From NCBI GenBank assembly GCA_035610365.1, contig CM069436.1, positions 58,295,505 to 58,359,504 on the forward strand: 64,000 nt of DNA, in the 5' to 3' direction. The notes below the pieces were generated by a model. The model was not told the DNA's origin. It ran no database searches and saw only the letters and a program-made list of their open reading frames with translations. This document shows, in pieces, positions 33,581 through 45,023 of the stretch (positions are counted from its first letter, which is position 1; each line of letters begins with the position of its first letter). The stretch is from Aquatica leii. Its lineage: Eukaryota > Arthropoda > Insecta > Coleoptera > Lampyridae. The translations under genes were made by a program, and so were the position numbers.

Positions 33581-35252
33581 TTTTTATCGATTAAGTTTGA
33601 AGGTGGTAGAATAATCGGTCTACGAGCAGCTGGACTATCCATTCGTGATGTTGCTGGTCGTGTAGGGCGTAGTGTCGCTACAATATTTTATGCTGGAAAA
33701 GATGGACAGTAAATAATGAAGAACGAAAACTTGCATAACGGTTCGGTCCAAATGCACTACTAATCGTGATTGTGCTTTTGGTCTTTGGGTTTTCAGGACC
33801 GTTTCTCGCCAACCAGGGAAATTGGTGATAGATGGAGAGGTTTAATTAACAAGCAAATTTTCATACGTTGTACTGATCAAAAAATCGGATCTTTTGAATT
33901 TAGGTAATACTGACCTTTTTTTTTCTCTAACTCTACGTCATAAAACTACACGACTAAAGGGGTGTAATGAAAAGTGGTAATGAAATGAGGACAGGAAGCG
34001 AGTACTTTTTAGTGACGAATCATTATTCTGATTTTGGATGTAGTTTTCTGTAAAACGACATACCGCTCTTACTCAAAGTGCAATAGTATGGGGGGCTATT
34101 TGCAATGAAAGTAAATTTTTGGAGTTTACTCCTTAAGAATCGATTTGCATATATAAGGAGCCCGGTATGAGAAAAATCTGAGAAGTAAAATCTATCGATG
34201 AATGACCTCGTTACGTTTTTGGTGCGCATCCTATGTCGCGCAACTTTCTAATTTTACTTATACTGCTGTTTTTATTATAAATATCAATAATTAATATTGT
34301 TATTGTGAAGTTTTAATCTTTATCATTGTGTTCCGCTAAAGTGAACTGAAAGTATTTTCAAATAACTATGGCAGAAAGAGGTGTAGATGATATTGCCGGA
34401 ACATCTAACAAACACGTGGCTGCGTTATAATTCATGTATTATATGTATGAGCATGTGCAATTTGTATTTATTAAATATTTTAATAATTATCGATGTAGTT
34501 CATATAAATATATATTTGAGAACAACACATAAAATTAGATAATAATTAACCCAATATGAATTATCGAGCGCATCCACATAAAATAGAAAATTTCTAACCT
34601 AACCAAAAATTCGATGTCTATAAATTCTACCAGGTTATTATGATTTATTTTATAAATAATTTTTAAATATTAACAATTCTAGTCAATAATTCGATAATAT
34701 TATCAGAAAAATCGACAATATTTTTTCATTATAATAATGTTTTCATAAAATTTTCTTTCGAAAAGTTATTTTTTACGTTCATACAGTATCAATCTTTTTT
34801 AAGTTAAATAAACCCTTTTTGCGTCTGGTTAGACTATCGAACTTAAGGAGTAAACTCCAGTCGTGCGTCGGAGCTGACACACACAATTTTTTTCTATTAG
34901 TCGAGGAACGCTAAATGCAATGGTTACATCAATGTGCTGAAACTAGTGTTGGTTCCATATTTTTAGCAAAAATCAAATTTTTCACAAAGATAATGCCCGG
35001 TGACATACCGTTAGAGTCACTACAGAGTTTCTGAAAGATGCTAATGTTGATTGTCTTTCATGGCCTTTTTGTTCACCAGACTTATCACCAATCAAGCACG
35101 TGTGTGATATGATAGGACGCAGCATTAATAACTAACAGCCACTCTCAAACAGTGTAGATGTTCTACAACAACGGATTTTAGAAGCTTGTGAGTCGATACC
35201 ACAAATGTGTAAGAAACTTAGGAAGAGTAACGCATTATTAATTAGTTATTAA
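33581..35252 (+). pseudogene. Tc1-like transposase pseudogene, split by a TIR element
   Basis: N-terminal helix-turn-helix: IIGLRAAGLSIRDVAGRVGR then SVATIF (33610-33690). The first catalytic block RVLFSDES is at 34002-34025 and VWGAICNESKFLEFT at 34088-34128. After a 738-bp insertion the frame resumes: LVEGTLNAMVTSMC (34893 on), KDNARxHTVRVTTEFLKDAN (34988-35050), VDCLSWPFCSPDLSPIKHVC and DMIGRS, ending ...LRKSNALLISY at 35251. In SPDLSPIKHV the catalytic Glu of the DDE triad is replaced by Lys, and there are several stops, so the enzyme is dead twice over. Terminal repeats of the host Tc1 copy were not identified. Confidence 0.78.
34121..34858. mobile_element. 738-bp element with 17-bp perfect terminal inverted repeats, inserted in the Tc1 relic
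   Basis: ggagtttactccttaag (34121-34137) is the exact reverse complement of cttaaggagtaaactcc (34842-34858). The insertion separates two adjoining blocks of the Tc1 reading frame, so it is younger than that copy. The terminal repeat is itself nearly palindromic around ttaa. No clean target duplication is visible. The interior has a short frame starting MAERGVDDIAGTSNKHVAAL (34368-34430), which looks like the truncated start of a larger element's gene. Superfamily unknown. Confidence 0.6.
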
Positions 35253-36329
35253 AAATGTTGAGTGAAATTTATTTGAGTCTTCTTGGTACATAACAAAATT
35301 AAATTCAAAAAAACTGTTATATTGACTTAGAATGTGCAATGATACCAATAACATAATAAAGTAGATATTCCTCCAAAATTCTAGAAATTAACTAAATATT
35401 ATCATAAAAATTTTATACAGTAGCAGAAAGCGAACTTCATTCTGGAAATTCAAAAATCTATTATAGCAGACCAGCTTCTTTATATAGTTAAAAACCTGTC
35501 AAAATGTTGAAAAATATTAGATATTCTTAGCTATAAAGTCACAAGTTGTAATAACAAAACCAATGTTGTTGTCAAAGCAAATTATATTACTCTATTGAGC
35601 TACTACAATTACATTATAATTATAACTTTGTTTTCGTTAACCTCAAACTTATAGTTACAATCATTTTCTGAGCAAATTATGCATCATTCTTCTTGCAAGG
35701 AAGAATTGAAATAGAAGACTGTTAGAGTCTTTATGCTATAACAAGTGTGTTAGATATAAAGTCTACAATATAGATTTTGCTAAAGTGGAGTTTTTCCGTC
35801 CACTATGCCATTTGTTAAATCAGCTTTATTAGCACATAAAGTTTGTCTCATATAGTGACCACTATAAGATTCCGCGTTTGCTAAATTCAAAAACGATGGG
35901 TTTTGAAATAACTTTTGCTAATGTGCTTCAGCCTACAAATTATATTTTAGGTTCATATCACAAAAATACATTTGTAATAACTTCTTTGGTGGCAAAGGAA
36001 ATATATCTTTTATAGTGTTAATACAACATTTTTTCTCTATAATTTTAAATTTCCGTTCTTGGTATTTGTTATAAAAGCAAAGAAATACGCCCCCAGTGCT
36101 CAATTAATTTAAGTTTTGTTATTTAATACATATTTTCTAAAATGTTTTGTTAAAACGTTGGGTAAACATTCTTTAACTTGCAATCTTCTCAAAGCTATAG
36201 TTTTTCTCTTATATCACTTTTTAAATACTAGTTACTTTACTATATTTTCAATATCTGGTTCGTATATTTGTGGTAAAATGCATTTATTTCAGAACAAAAT
36301 AAATCAAAGCCTGCTACTACTTATTCTCA
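35253..36329. other. AT-rich non-coding stretch, no gene seen
   Basis: No motif-bearing frames; 36116-36337 is a chance hydrophobic frame. Confidence 0.4.
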
Positions 36330-37040
36330 CCTTTTAGGCAACTTTCGAATTCAATCTTGAAAAAATATCTCGTCTTTTGAGGCGATCCAAGTCAGGAGCA
36401 AACGAATACGGCAGGTGCGGCAAAATATCCTACTCGAACGTTTTTAAATATTTTTTTACGAATTTAGCGGCATGAGGCCGAGCGATGTTATGCAGAAGAA
36501 TAAGTTTGTCATGTCTCTGCTCATATTTCGGCTGTTTTTCTACTAAGACACGACTCAAACTAATCAATTGTCGCCTATACCGATTGTCCGCAATAGAATC
36601 GCTAGGTCATTGTATACACCATCTTTTTGGTTTCACCACATATACAACATGATCTTCAAACCATGAATATTCGGTTTTGGTGTTAATGTTGAATCACAAT
36701 TCAATGTAAAAACCTTTTCTTTGTTGCTTTTGAATCAGCTGCTTGCAAGTGAAGAATTGAATTTTAACGTGTCTTTGTTTCAGTTCATAAGGCACCCAAC
36801 TGCCTTATATTTAAATCACTCTAATAGATTTCAATCGTACGAAAACTGTTTTTCAGTAAGTAAAGCTTACATCACCAAAAGGTCAAAACCATGATTTCCA
36901 TAAGCATTCGATGCGTTTCAGCTGCACTTTTCATTTGTTTAACATATTCACCACAGTAATAAGCAAGATTTTTGTATGAAAGTCAACGCGATGGAAACTG
37001 AATATTATTGACCGATATCTAACGTCTCTGAAACCACCGA
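36330..37040 (-). pseudogene. mariner transposase pseudogene
   Basis: On the minus strand: VNMLNK...GDVSFTYxKQ (about 36960-36840), QLGALWTETKTR (36800 region; the 'GTWVPYEL' block), LQAADSKATKKRFLH (36745-36700), YRRQLISLSRVLVEKQPKYE then QRHDKLILLHNIARPHAAKF and VKKYLKTFE (36590-36440), and DILPHLPYSFAPDLDRLKRR (36430-36370). In an active enzyme the second block reads H-D-N-A-R-P-H; here the catalytic Asp is Asn-shifted (HNIARPH), and SPDL(A)PSD is corrupted. Multiple stops are present. The terminal repeats were not located. Confidence 0.75.
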
Positions 37041-37984
37041 AATCTGCAGTTACTATACAACATTCGCACCTACATAAACAAATTTTTCCACTTTTGATTA
37101 TTCAGTTAAATATTTTATGCAGTGTTTTGAATTAATTTTTTTTAATTGATTTACAAATCTAAACTAACACTTACATGATATTAAGCTACCTTTAGACTCC
37201 ACGAGATGGCGTTTGCCTTAACTGTTACCTTTACTTATAGAACATAATCACTTTAACTTTTGTTCTAAACAATATAGTCTGCCACATTTTATTTTACAAA
37301 TACGAATTTTTTTTATTCAAGTTTCATGAATTACCACGATTGTAGATAAAACATATTTCATTTCTTAAGAAAATTAAAGGTTTAAACCTCGTTCCTGTTC
37401 AAACCTTCTTGCGTGGATATAATGCTATCTAAAAGACATATATTGTTTCAAGATATAGTTTCTGATCTGTAAAACAAATTTTATCGATTGTCAAATTTGG
37501 ACTAACAAGCAGTAACCGCAGAATTTATTTACTTATACAAATTGGTCGGGTCCTTTATACCATTACTATAAAATAGTAAATTATTTTCTTACAAAATTTG
37601 TTATACAAAATTAAAAAGTTACAATTACATGTTTTCTTAATAAAATTGACAAATATCGCAAATCTTGCAATTATCGGAAGGTGTTGAAAACAAACACAAT
37701 GTTACCTACGTAATATAATGAACAAGGTTTATTACAATTTTCAAGAATACGAATGCATACATAAATAATAAAAAAAATTTTCTATAGAAGCACAAAAATG
37801 AGTATTTTGGGGTAATCTTTTCAAATCGTTAACAAAATGCTCAATAAACTCATAAGTTCGCGGCTCTCTTTATTCCACCAGTAGCCCACTGTTGGCACTA
37901 ACATTGAGACGCGATGTTTTGGTTGTAAAGCTTTAATGTTGTAAATGACTGTACTTATTTACTTTCTCAAATCTAAGCTTTGGT
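37041..37984. other. AT-rich non-coding stretch, no gene seen
   Basis: Nothing recognisable. Confidence 0.4.
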
Positions 37985-38287
37985 TAGGCAACAAGTATTA
38001 GGAAATATTTGGGTTGTGCTGGTAACACTTAGGTTCTCTTTTCCAAGTGATGTACGGTAAAGAACACCAAGCAAGCAACAAAACCTCAAAACATCGAACT
38101 TTATTTGACGCAAAATATTTTCTAGGCAAAAAGTCACCTTCGCAAAGCTGAAATAATAATATTGCGCTCACAAGTAGGTTATGCGAGGAAAAATTCAGAT
38201 TCAGGTCCACTGACTGTCATTTTCTGCTGGCTTATATACGGCTGAGAGCATTCGGATAAATGTAAAATTTTCTCTAGACACAATTAA
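37985..38287 (-). mobile_element. Possible solo LTR or promoter-like unit
   Basis: On the minus strand: gccgtatataagccagcaga (TATA box near 38232) followed about 25 bp later by an initiator-like tcagtgg, then about 110 bp on by aataaag. This spacing is that of an insect LTR (U3-R-U5). No second copy is in the window and no target duplication is clear, so a host promoter on the minus strand cannot be excluded. Confidence 0.3.
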
Positions 38288-41200
38288 TTTTAGAGCCTAA
38301 GTGAAACTTTTAGAAATTTAGCCAGAACTTGATTGAATAAGCTTGGATTAAATAAATCATTCAATGATTAAATAAACAATTTATATCGAATGATTTCCTG
38401 ACAATTGTTTCACCACACTCTAATTAATGGAATTGACGCGCATTTAAAAAAACAACAGAACTAAATGGTTACTGGATTTTATCAGAGTTTTATAGCGGTT
38501 CACAGTTCAACAGCCTCTAAGATTATGACACCATTCGAGCTACGTTGCCACATCCTTTCAGATGTAAAAGTTCCAAAGTGGAGATTTCACCTTTGGAAAT
38601 GCGCATCCACAGCTTAAAAACTAAATTTTTTTCAACAGTTTGTCGCGTTCGCGATTCTCTGCCATATCTAAAGAAGACTTACAACAGATTGAACTCGCAA
38701 TAAAAACAACTCGCGACACGAAATAATCGACATGCCTATTTATTAAATTCTCTAGGTGTTCTTAGCGTGATTTTTTAGCGCAAAAAAAGTAAAACTAATC
38801 TTATAAGCGACTTGTTAATTGCCAAAGACAAAGAAAAGAAAATATTAAATTTGCTCTCTCCGTTTACAACAAAAAAAAACAAACAAAAAACTTCGTTTAA
38901 GCGAAGAATTAAATTTAAATAATCATTCTCAATTTTCTCGCGTTAGACGGTTTATGGCATCTCTAGTACAATAAATAAATAAAAAACTTACAAACGCATA
39001 TCCAAATAAATTTAACTAATTTCTGACCTTTTTATATGGCACTTAATCTTCAAATTGAATATCACGTATTGCGGTTTGTTGGGTCTTGACTGGACGCAGG
39101 TTGGAAATCACGTGACAATTTGTCACTAATTAATAACTATACAAAACATACACTCAAAGAAAAATAATACGAAAAAAAGACCCTACCCGTCAGTAAATTT
39201 TCTTCGGATTAGTGAAAAAAAACTCAACGCGTAAATAACTTTTTCGAGTAGGTAAAAGAAAACCAGCGCGTAATTTAACTCCCTTGCGTGAGTATGTATA
39301 GAAAATAGCCCGGCAGTAACTTCTTTTTTTGAGAGTAAGTCAAAAGAAGAACTCCCGTATGCAACTTTCTTCGTTTTTGGACCGCGTCAGGGTTTTAAAA
39401 CTTTCGTTTAAAACTCTCTTCCTTTTTTGTACGCAATTTTGACTTTATTTCCTAAAGCGCTTTTTTCTGATTGGTTAAGTTCACAAACCTTTTCAGTACC
39501 ATATCTGCCTATTGGCTTTTCTTTTTTTTGCCCAATCTTTTGAAAGCGGCGTTATGCTTCTTTTTGCCCTTAAGATGTTACGACGTTTTTTTACTGAGAG
39601 GCACTGCGTGTTTCAAATGCAATAAAAATTTACCGATTCTATAATTTTTTCTCTTATTAATATTTAACAAATGCGCTACTGAATATAAAGGAGCATTAAA
39701 GAGACGAACTTTACTTTAACCTGAATCGTTTCGCTAGCCTTTACTAATTTACTCAAATTTTATTTTACATACTTGCGTCCTATGTTGATAACTTTACAGT
39801 GAAATCGTTTATGACTTAAACTAGTAATTACTGATAGTTTTTATTATAAAACTGAAATCAGATTTATTAAATTATTACTTCGTTTATGCATTTTAAAATT
39901 TGAATATAAATTATCGGTTTAGTAGAACATGTGTGTTTCGGTCGAGTTCCTTTTGGTGACCACATCGCATTTTTTTGCGACTAAGGGTAGCTTTGTTGGT
40001 GTAATATTACACCAGGTATCTGGAGTATTTTTTCTTGTAAACCATGTATCGAAACTGCCACAATTTTTGAATTGAAATGATTTGCTTAATAACTTAAAAT
40101 AACCAATAAACGATTACTCTAAAACGGTGCAAGGTAGAGGAAAGTAGCACATAAAGATTATTATAAAGGAAGGGTACAATTACCTTTAATAGTCTAGAAG
40201 ATACAAGTGTGCAAAGTTGCACGAAAATGTCTCACATTACATTAAAATTCTGTAACTCTTAAACTATTAGATATAATTATACACTTTTTTGTAGTAAACT
40301 TTGTGCTCAATAAATTTTTTATGTGCAATGGTCATCTATATTTTACCGTTTTTGAAGTGTACAAGGCGGAAGCTCGCGCGGATCTAATTCTGCAATTACT
40401 ATAATTATTTTTTAGCACTTCTGAGTGAAATTAAGATTTATTATATTTTTAAAACATAAAACGAATCATATGGAATATCTTGTTTAATAATAATAAACAC
40501 TACATCCAAAAAAGACAATAAAATGAAGTGAAATTGGGCACCACCGCAAGTTTTTACAAATTTTAAAAATACTAAACGGAAAAGACTATTACATACAAAA
40601 ATTTTCTTAATGAAGAAAGACACCTTTTCATTGTGAGGTGGTATTTTTATTTTATAATTATTAAATGAATTTTGATATTTGTATAATTTAATACATTTAA
40701 TAATAATGATTTGTCTCAATAAAAATCTATAGGTTATAAAATATATTTATTTGTCAATAAAACTTTACCGTTCGTTAATACTTTGATTAATGAACTTCAT
40801 CCATAAAGTTCCTCGTAGAAAATCGTTATTAGAGAAACTAGTTTGCGTCGTTAATTGTACAAAAATTGAATTCAAAACTCGTTAACGTTAAAATAGGTTT
40901 CTGTAACTGAGTGTTGATATATAATTTAAATTTGATATTGGTTTTGCTTGTGAACATACTTTAATGATATCTTATCTTTTCCTGAAGTTTTGTAAAAGTT
41001 AAATAATTTTGTTTTTGTTCAATATCACACGCTGATGTTTTTTTTTTTAATATTGAGACTACTTTAACAAAGATAACTAAGTGTAAAAAGGTTTTTTGTT
41101 AGGGTTCTTTTTTTTTACTACGAGTAGTTTACCATTAGCTAATTTGATATTACAGGCAGGTAGGAAGCATCTTGTAATTAAACGCCGCGATGAGTGTGCG

Positions 41201-42039
41201 TTGCTCATTTCTCTAATTTAATGGTTTTGATGAGGATTTGCTTTTGCAGCACCTGAAACCTTTGAAGCCGAGACTTATAATTTTTATTTAAGTTAAAAGT
41301 AATTAATTTAGATATTAATCAGAGCGTTCCACATTTTAACGTGTAGTTAAGACGAGGGTTTACGAGGTTCTAACCGAGAGGAAATTAATCATTTTAATTT
41401 TGCTGACAGGCTACATCAAATTTACGATGAATTAAGTATTACTAAATGTACAAATGTGGAAATATCTAAGAATATAAGAATATATGCAATTTTTTATATA
41501 TGGAAATAGTTTAAAATATGCCACACGTTTTTTATATCAATCGCTCAGTCGATAATAAGAATTTTACTGCTATTTTTTATATTATCTATGGTAATAAATA
41601 TCTAACTATTCATTTTTTCATTTTTGGCATTTATTGGTATTCCAAACTCTATTTGCATATTTGGTGTTTTTACGCGCGTGTCATATTTACTTATTAATTC
41701 TACAATAATTACAGTGTTATATAAATTTTATTTATTATTTTATCAATTAGTTAGTTATAATTTTTTTACTTGGTTGTGTTGTGTTGTCTTTCAGTTTTAG
41801 TAAAATTAGTTACATTTATAAACGTATAAATAATTCAAATAAATTAAGTTTTAAACAACAATAGTTTTCTAGTTTCATTCGGTATCTTGAAAAGATTACT
41901 TCAGCTGCCTTAACCGTAATTACATTATTTTCTTTATGTTGACCGTCTAATCGAATTTATATAAAATTTAAAGTTTTATCTAGTTAGTAGATATTTATTT
42001 TCAACAGATTCTATTATAATTTGTGTTTAGTCGTGATGC
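38288..42039. other. Non-coding intronic stretch
   Basis: No exon or transposase recognised over 3.7 kb. The segment 39050-39620 is less AT-rich and holds several 'aaaagaa...' and 'cgcgtaa' motifs in irregular repetition, plus an attgg box at 39510, but no coding frame. 40441-40719 is a chance minus frame. Confidence 0.4.
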
Positions 42040-42880
42040 CGTGTTTTTCATTGCTGTTCTGTGTGATGCCACCTCAACACCGGGTAAAAAGGTCATCGCT
42101 GATCAACTCTTCGTAGATGGCTTGTCGTGTTGTGGTTTTTCATTTTGCTGTACAACATTGCCCAAATTTCATTGTATATATGTTCTATTAAGTTTTGATT
42201 CTTGCGGATGGTCATGTCGTAGTACATTGAAAGTTCATCAATGGGATTATCTGTTAATTTTTGTTTTTCGCTAAGACCTTTTCTTTTACTTAGCTGATTC
42301 CCCATTCTTGGCTAAACGTGACCAATGCATTCTTTCTTTTGTATTATAACGTTTATTATTAAATCTAATTCATTTATTTATACTAAAAATATATACACGT
42401 TTATTATTATTAACCGAACTAATTAAATCTAAGGATATTTAATAAAAACACTTTGACTAATTTATATATAGCGCTATCACTGACGAAAATAAAATAAAGT
42501 CCGCGGATAGCTTCACACACTTGTTTAACACTTATTGTTTACGTTAAAGTCACGTACCAGGTTATTTATCTCACACGCGTTAATCACTTATTTATTTAAA
42601 CTTGAATAATCTTCTTAACACTGCCGTCTTCGAATTACTGGAAATAACTGACCTCTGATTTGTTTGTGCCGTATTTATACATTTTAGAAATCCTTCTTAA
42701 ATGTTCCATATCTTTTGGTATACGTTCTGGAAATGTACAAAAACCTCGCAAAGGCTCTTGAAGTTGAGAATAACTTCTCGAACGTTTCAGTATTGTGAAA
42801 TGTTTGTAAGGCTCCGCATTTGAAATAAACTTTGAATATTTTAGGGATACCGTCACATGTATTTTCCGTACTTCAGATTA
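42040..42880 (-). pseudogene. Mutator-like (MULE-type) insect protein fragment, split by a solo LTR
   Basis: Removing the LTR at 42345-42789 and one copy of its gtat duplication leaves a minus-strand frame whose 5' side reads KYSKFISNAEPYKHFTI and whose 3' side reads KKECIGHVxPRMGNQLSKRK then GLSEKQKLTDNPIDELSMYY and NQNLIEHIYNEIWAML. I recognise this as the segment of repetitive insect proteins with a Mutator-like transposase domain, which continue '...GDGDS..FK...PYG...KKECIGHVQKRMG..LR...K...L.D..ID.L..YYG.AIR.N'. Only about 90 residues remain and stops are present. It is an old transposon gene relic. Confidence 0.66.
42345..42789 (-). mobile_element. Solo LTR, copy 2, with 4-bp target duplication
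   Basis: A 445-bp unit homologous to 24048-24490, flanked by gtat (42341-42344) and gtat (42790-42793). Its start is tataacg rather than tgtaacg (one mutated base) and its end aacgtttca. The minus strand shows the same LTR layout: a TATA-like gtataaatac, conserved gaataatcttcttaacactg..., and the terminal aacgt...ata. It interrupts the MULE relic between two codons of a formerly continuous frame, which proves it inserted later. Confidence 0.82.
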
Positions 42881-43611
42881 TACAAACTTTGAGAACGGTG
42901 AAACATTTTGATAACTGGGTTGACTTCCATTTTGCTTGCCGACTTCTTGTGGCTTATTTGGCATTGGTTTGCATGTGTTTTTATAGGGTCAGTATATATA
43001 TATATATATGGATTACTGGCAGTTTCAGTTTTCTCACAGTTGGCACAACATATAAGTATCTTAAAACTAAGTCCACGTTTGTCACCGTTAGTAAACGTGA
43101 CGTTTGCATATTTTGCACTAAACAACTTGTGAAATAGCAGAAAACAGACCACAAAATTAATCAAAAAAAAAAAAAACCCTACTTTTGCTTCACGAGGGAT
43201 TCGGAGATTCTATTTCAAATTTGTTTAACAGTTGATGACGTGACTGGTTTCGTTTATTTACAAAATTCGCTCGGTCACGAAATTTTGATCTTACACTCAT
43301 TTTGTGTCAATCGGCAATATAAATAATAGCAAACGAACCAAATGCAACAAGCAAGAGCTTACTATGTATGAATAATATTAAGTAAATGGTTATAGAGAAC
43401 CACGACGATAAACATGTAAAGTAAACAATTAAACAATGTCAATGGAAATGTGAAAATGTCACCAAAGTGAACTACGGACGGCGGGACGGTTGTTTTGCTT
43501 TTTGGGGCTTTCAAAGTTACCATCTTTATAACTATTTGCACATCTCTTATTAATATAAACCTATAGGTCTGTCATGCGTTTGTGGAAGTACAGTAGAGTA
43601 TTTTCCCACTA
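42881..43611. other. Non-coding stretch with a TA microsatellite
   Basis: An alternating (TA) tract of about 18 bp lies near 42993-43010 and an A-run of 12 near 43166. Overlapping open frames at 42832-43164 on both strands are chance products around the microsatellite. Confidence 0.4.
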
Positions 43612-43643
43612 CTGAAGACTCCCGAAAGGACGAAACGGCCGTC
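43612..43643 (+). ncRNA. Hammerhead-like core, best candidate
   Basis: CTGAAGA (43612-43618)-c-TCC-cgaaa-GGA-c-GAAA (43632-43635)-CGGCCG-TC. This contains the CUGANGA box, a 3-bp stem II with a five-base loop (TCC/GGA), the GAAA box, a self-complementary CGGCCG that could form stem III only between two molecules, and GTC, the preferred cleavage triplet. The 10.1-11.1 pair of stem II is C-C instead of G-C. The arrangement resembles the minimal dimer-type hammerheads known from Penelope-like retroelements. Stem I pairing is not convincing. Confidence 0.42.
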
Positions 43644-43889
43644 CTGTCACTCTGGCGACATTTACACATTTGAATTGAATTGGTCTGGATCTGGTTTTAG
43701 TTTGCGGTTTATTCAAAATTTATTTGAATTACGCGTGTATAAAATTAGCTTTCGACGTTTCCATCTCTATAGCCATTACTTACCTATATACTTTCTAGAA
43801 CCCCGAAAATAAGTAATTTTTAACAGGTAAGAGGTGTAAATTCAAGCGCGCTGTATCGATCTACAAGCGCTTGTAACGGTCCAATAAAA

Positions 43890-44034
43890 AGATAAGAACG
43901 TGTTCCGAGTTTGGACCGTGTCAATGTTGTAACCGAAGTTGGGCAACTTCGGTTACAACATTGACACGGTCCAAACCCGGAAGACGTTCTTATCTTAGTA
44001 TAGACTCCGGCCGTGGAAGCCTTCGCTATTACAT
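43890..44034. mobile_element. Foldback element copy 2: near-perfect hairpin with 10-bp target duplication
   Basis: Flanked by tccaataaaa at 43880-43889 and 44035-44044. The left arm (gataagaacgtgttccgagt to gaagttg) and right arm (caacttc to gttcttatc) pair over about 53 bp with two or three mismatches around a 2-nt gg loop, followed by the tail actccggccgtggaagcctt. It is an internally deleted relative of 15424-15916, lacking the hammerhead-like cores. Confidence 0.75.
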
Positions 44035-44044
44035 TCCAATAAAA

Positions 44045-45021
44045 TATTAAATATTAAACCACGTAACTGAAATAAGATGAAATGCGACTCACATCAACCT
44101 AAAGATAATTTATAGGTGATCTGTAACATAAATAGTTGAAAAGCAGGTTAATTACTTTGAGAATCCCGACAATTTTTCATTTACACATAAGTGATAGGTG
44201 TACCCTACATTCACTACTGTAATTAGTGCTGCGACAAAATCAACGGTGTAGAAATTGATGAGACAAGAATCTAAAGAAGTTTGACAGAGTGACTGCGACA
44301 GTAGGACGTGTACACCAACTCATTAAGCATGTTAGTAGTGGCGACGTTCAAAAAATTAGAAAAATAATACAATCCGATTTTGCATGTAACACATAAAAAT
44401 AGTAATTTACGTAACAAGCGTCAATAGTAAAACATAGCATAACAAACGTTATTGCGACGTGAGGTCGCACAGCCGAGCGTTGCATGTGAGTGAGTAATGC
44501 TGTGAAACTTTCGACGAGAGTAACGTATACTCAAGTAGAAATCGAAAGACCTTGGTTAGTTTTATTGAAATAGTTAACGGTGTAAGGTAGGCTTGTTAGC
44601 GATTTGCAATCATTTGTGGCCGTTCGGGATGCTGTTCGAGAAATTCAATCTAAACAAATAATAAACATTGACAATACTAAAAGGGCAAATTGTTTATTGG
44701 CAAAAACTCAAAAATCAATATACATATTTTATTTTTGATCAGTAAACTTCATTTATTTATATGCGAAATATTTTCGTGTGTAAATAAAAGTTCTATATTA
44801 TATAACAGTGCATTATAATTTTATTAAGGCTATTTTTTGAAAACATTTTATATTACACCGATGTAACAACTTATTTATAACATTGTGAATATGACTATTG
44901 CTCTTAGATTTTAATCATATTTGAAGCAGCTTTTTTAATATCTTCTTTTTGTCGAAATGTCGAAAAAAGTCAATTATAATAAATGTTTTAAATAATTGCT
45001 CACACACTTATAAAAACTTAT
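44045..45021. repeat. Non-coding stretch with an extra Tc1-end-like block
   Basis: 44752-44793 (tttatttatatgcgaaatat then tttcgtgtgtaaataaaagt) resembles the inner part of the Tc1 left terminal repeat at 45063-45105 in direct orientation, about 310 bp upstream. It may be the end of another copy. No gene was seen. Confidence 0.4.
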
Positions 45022-45023
45022 TA

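Noticed and set aside
41155-41275. Possible short exon after tattacag (41148-41155)
   Set aside because: The following sequence has no conserved peptide, and the frame does not resemble PDE4 UCR1 or UCR2.
42832-43164. Three overlapping frames on both strands of about 75-100 codons
   Set aside because: They run through a TA microsatellite and an A-run; products have no recognisable feature. Part of the left edge belongs to the MULE relic in another frame.
44440-44560. GC-richer patch considered as a tRNA or tRNA-derived SINE head
   Set aside because: No cloverleaf can be folded and no A/B box pair with proper spacing is present.
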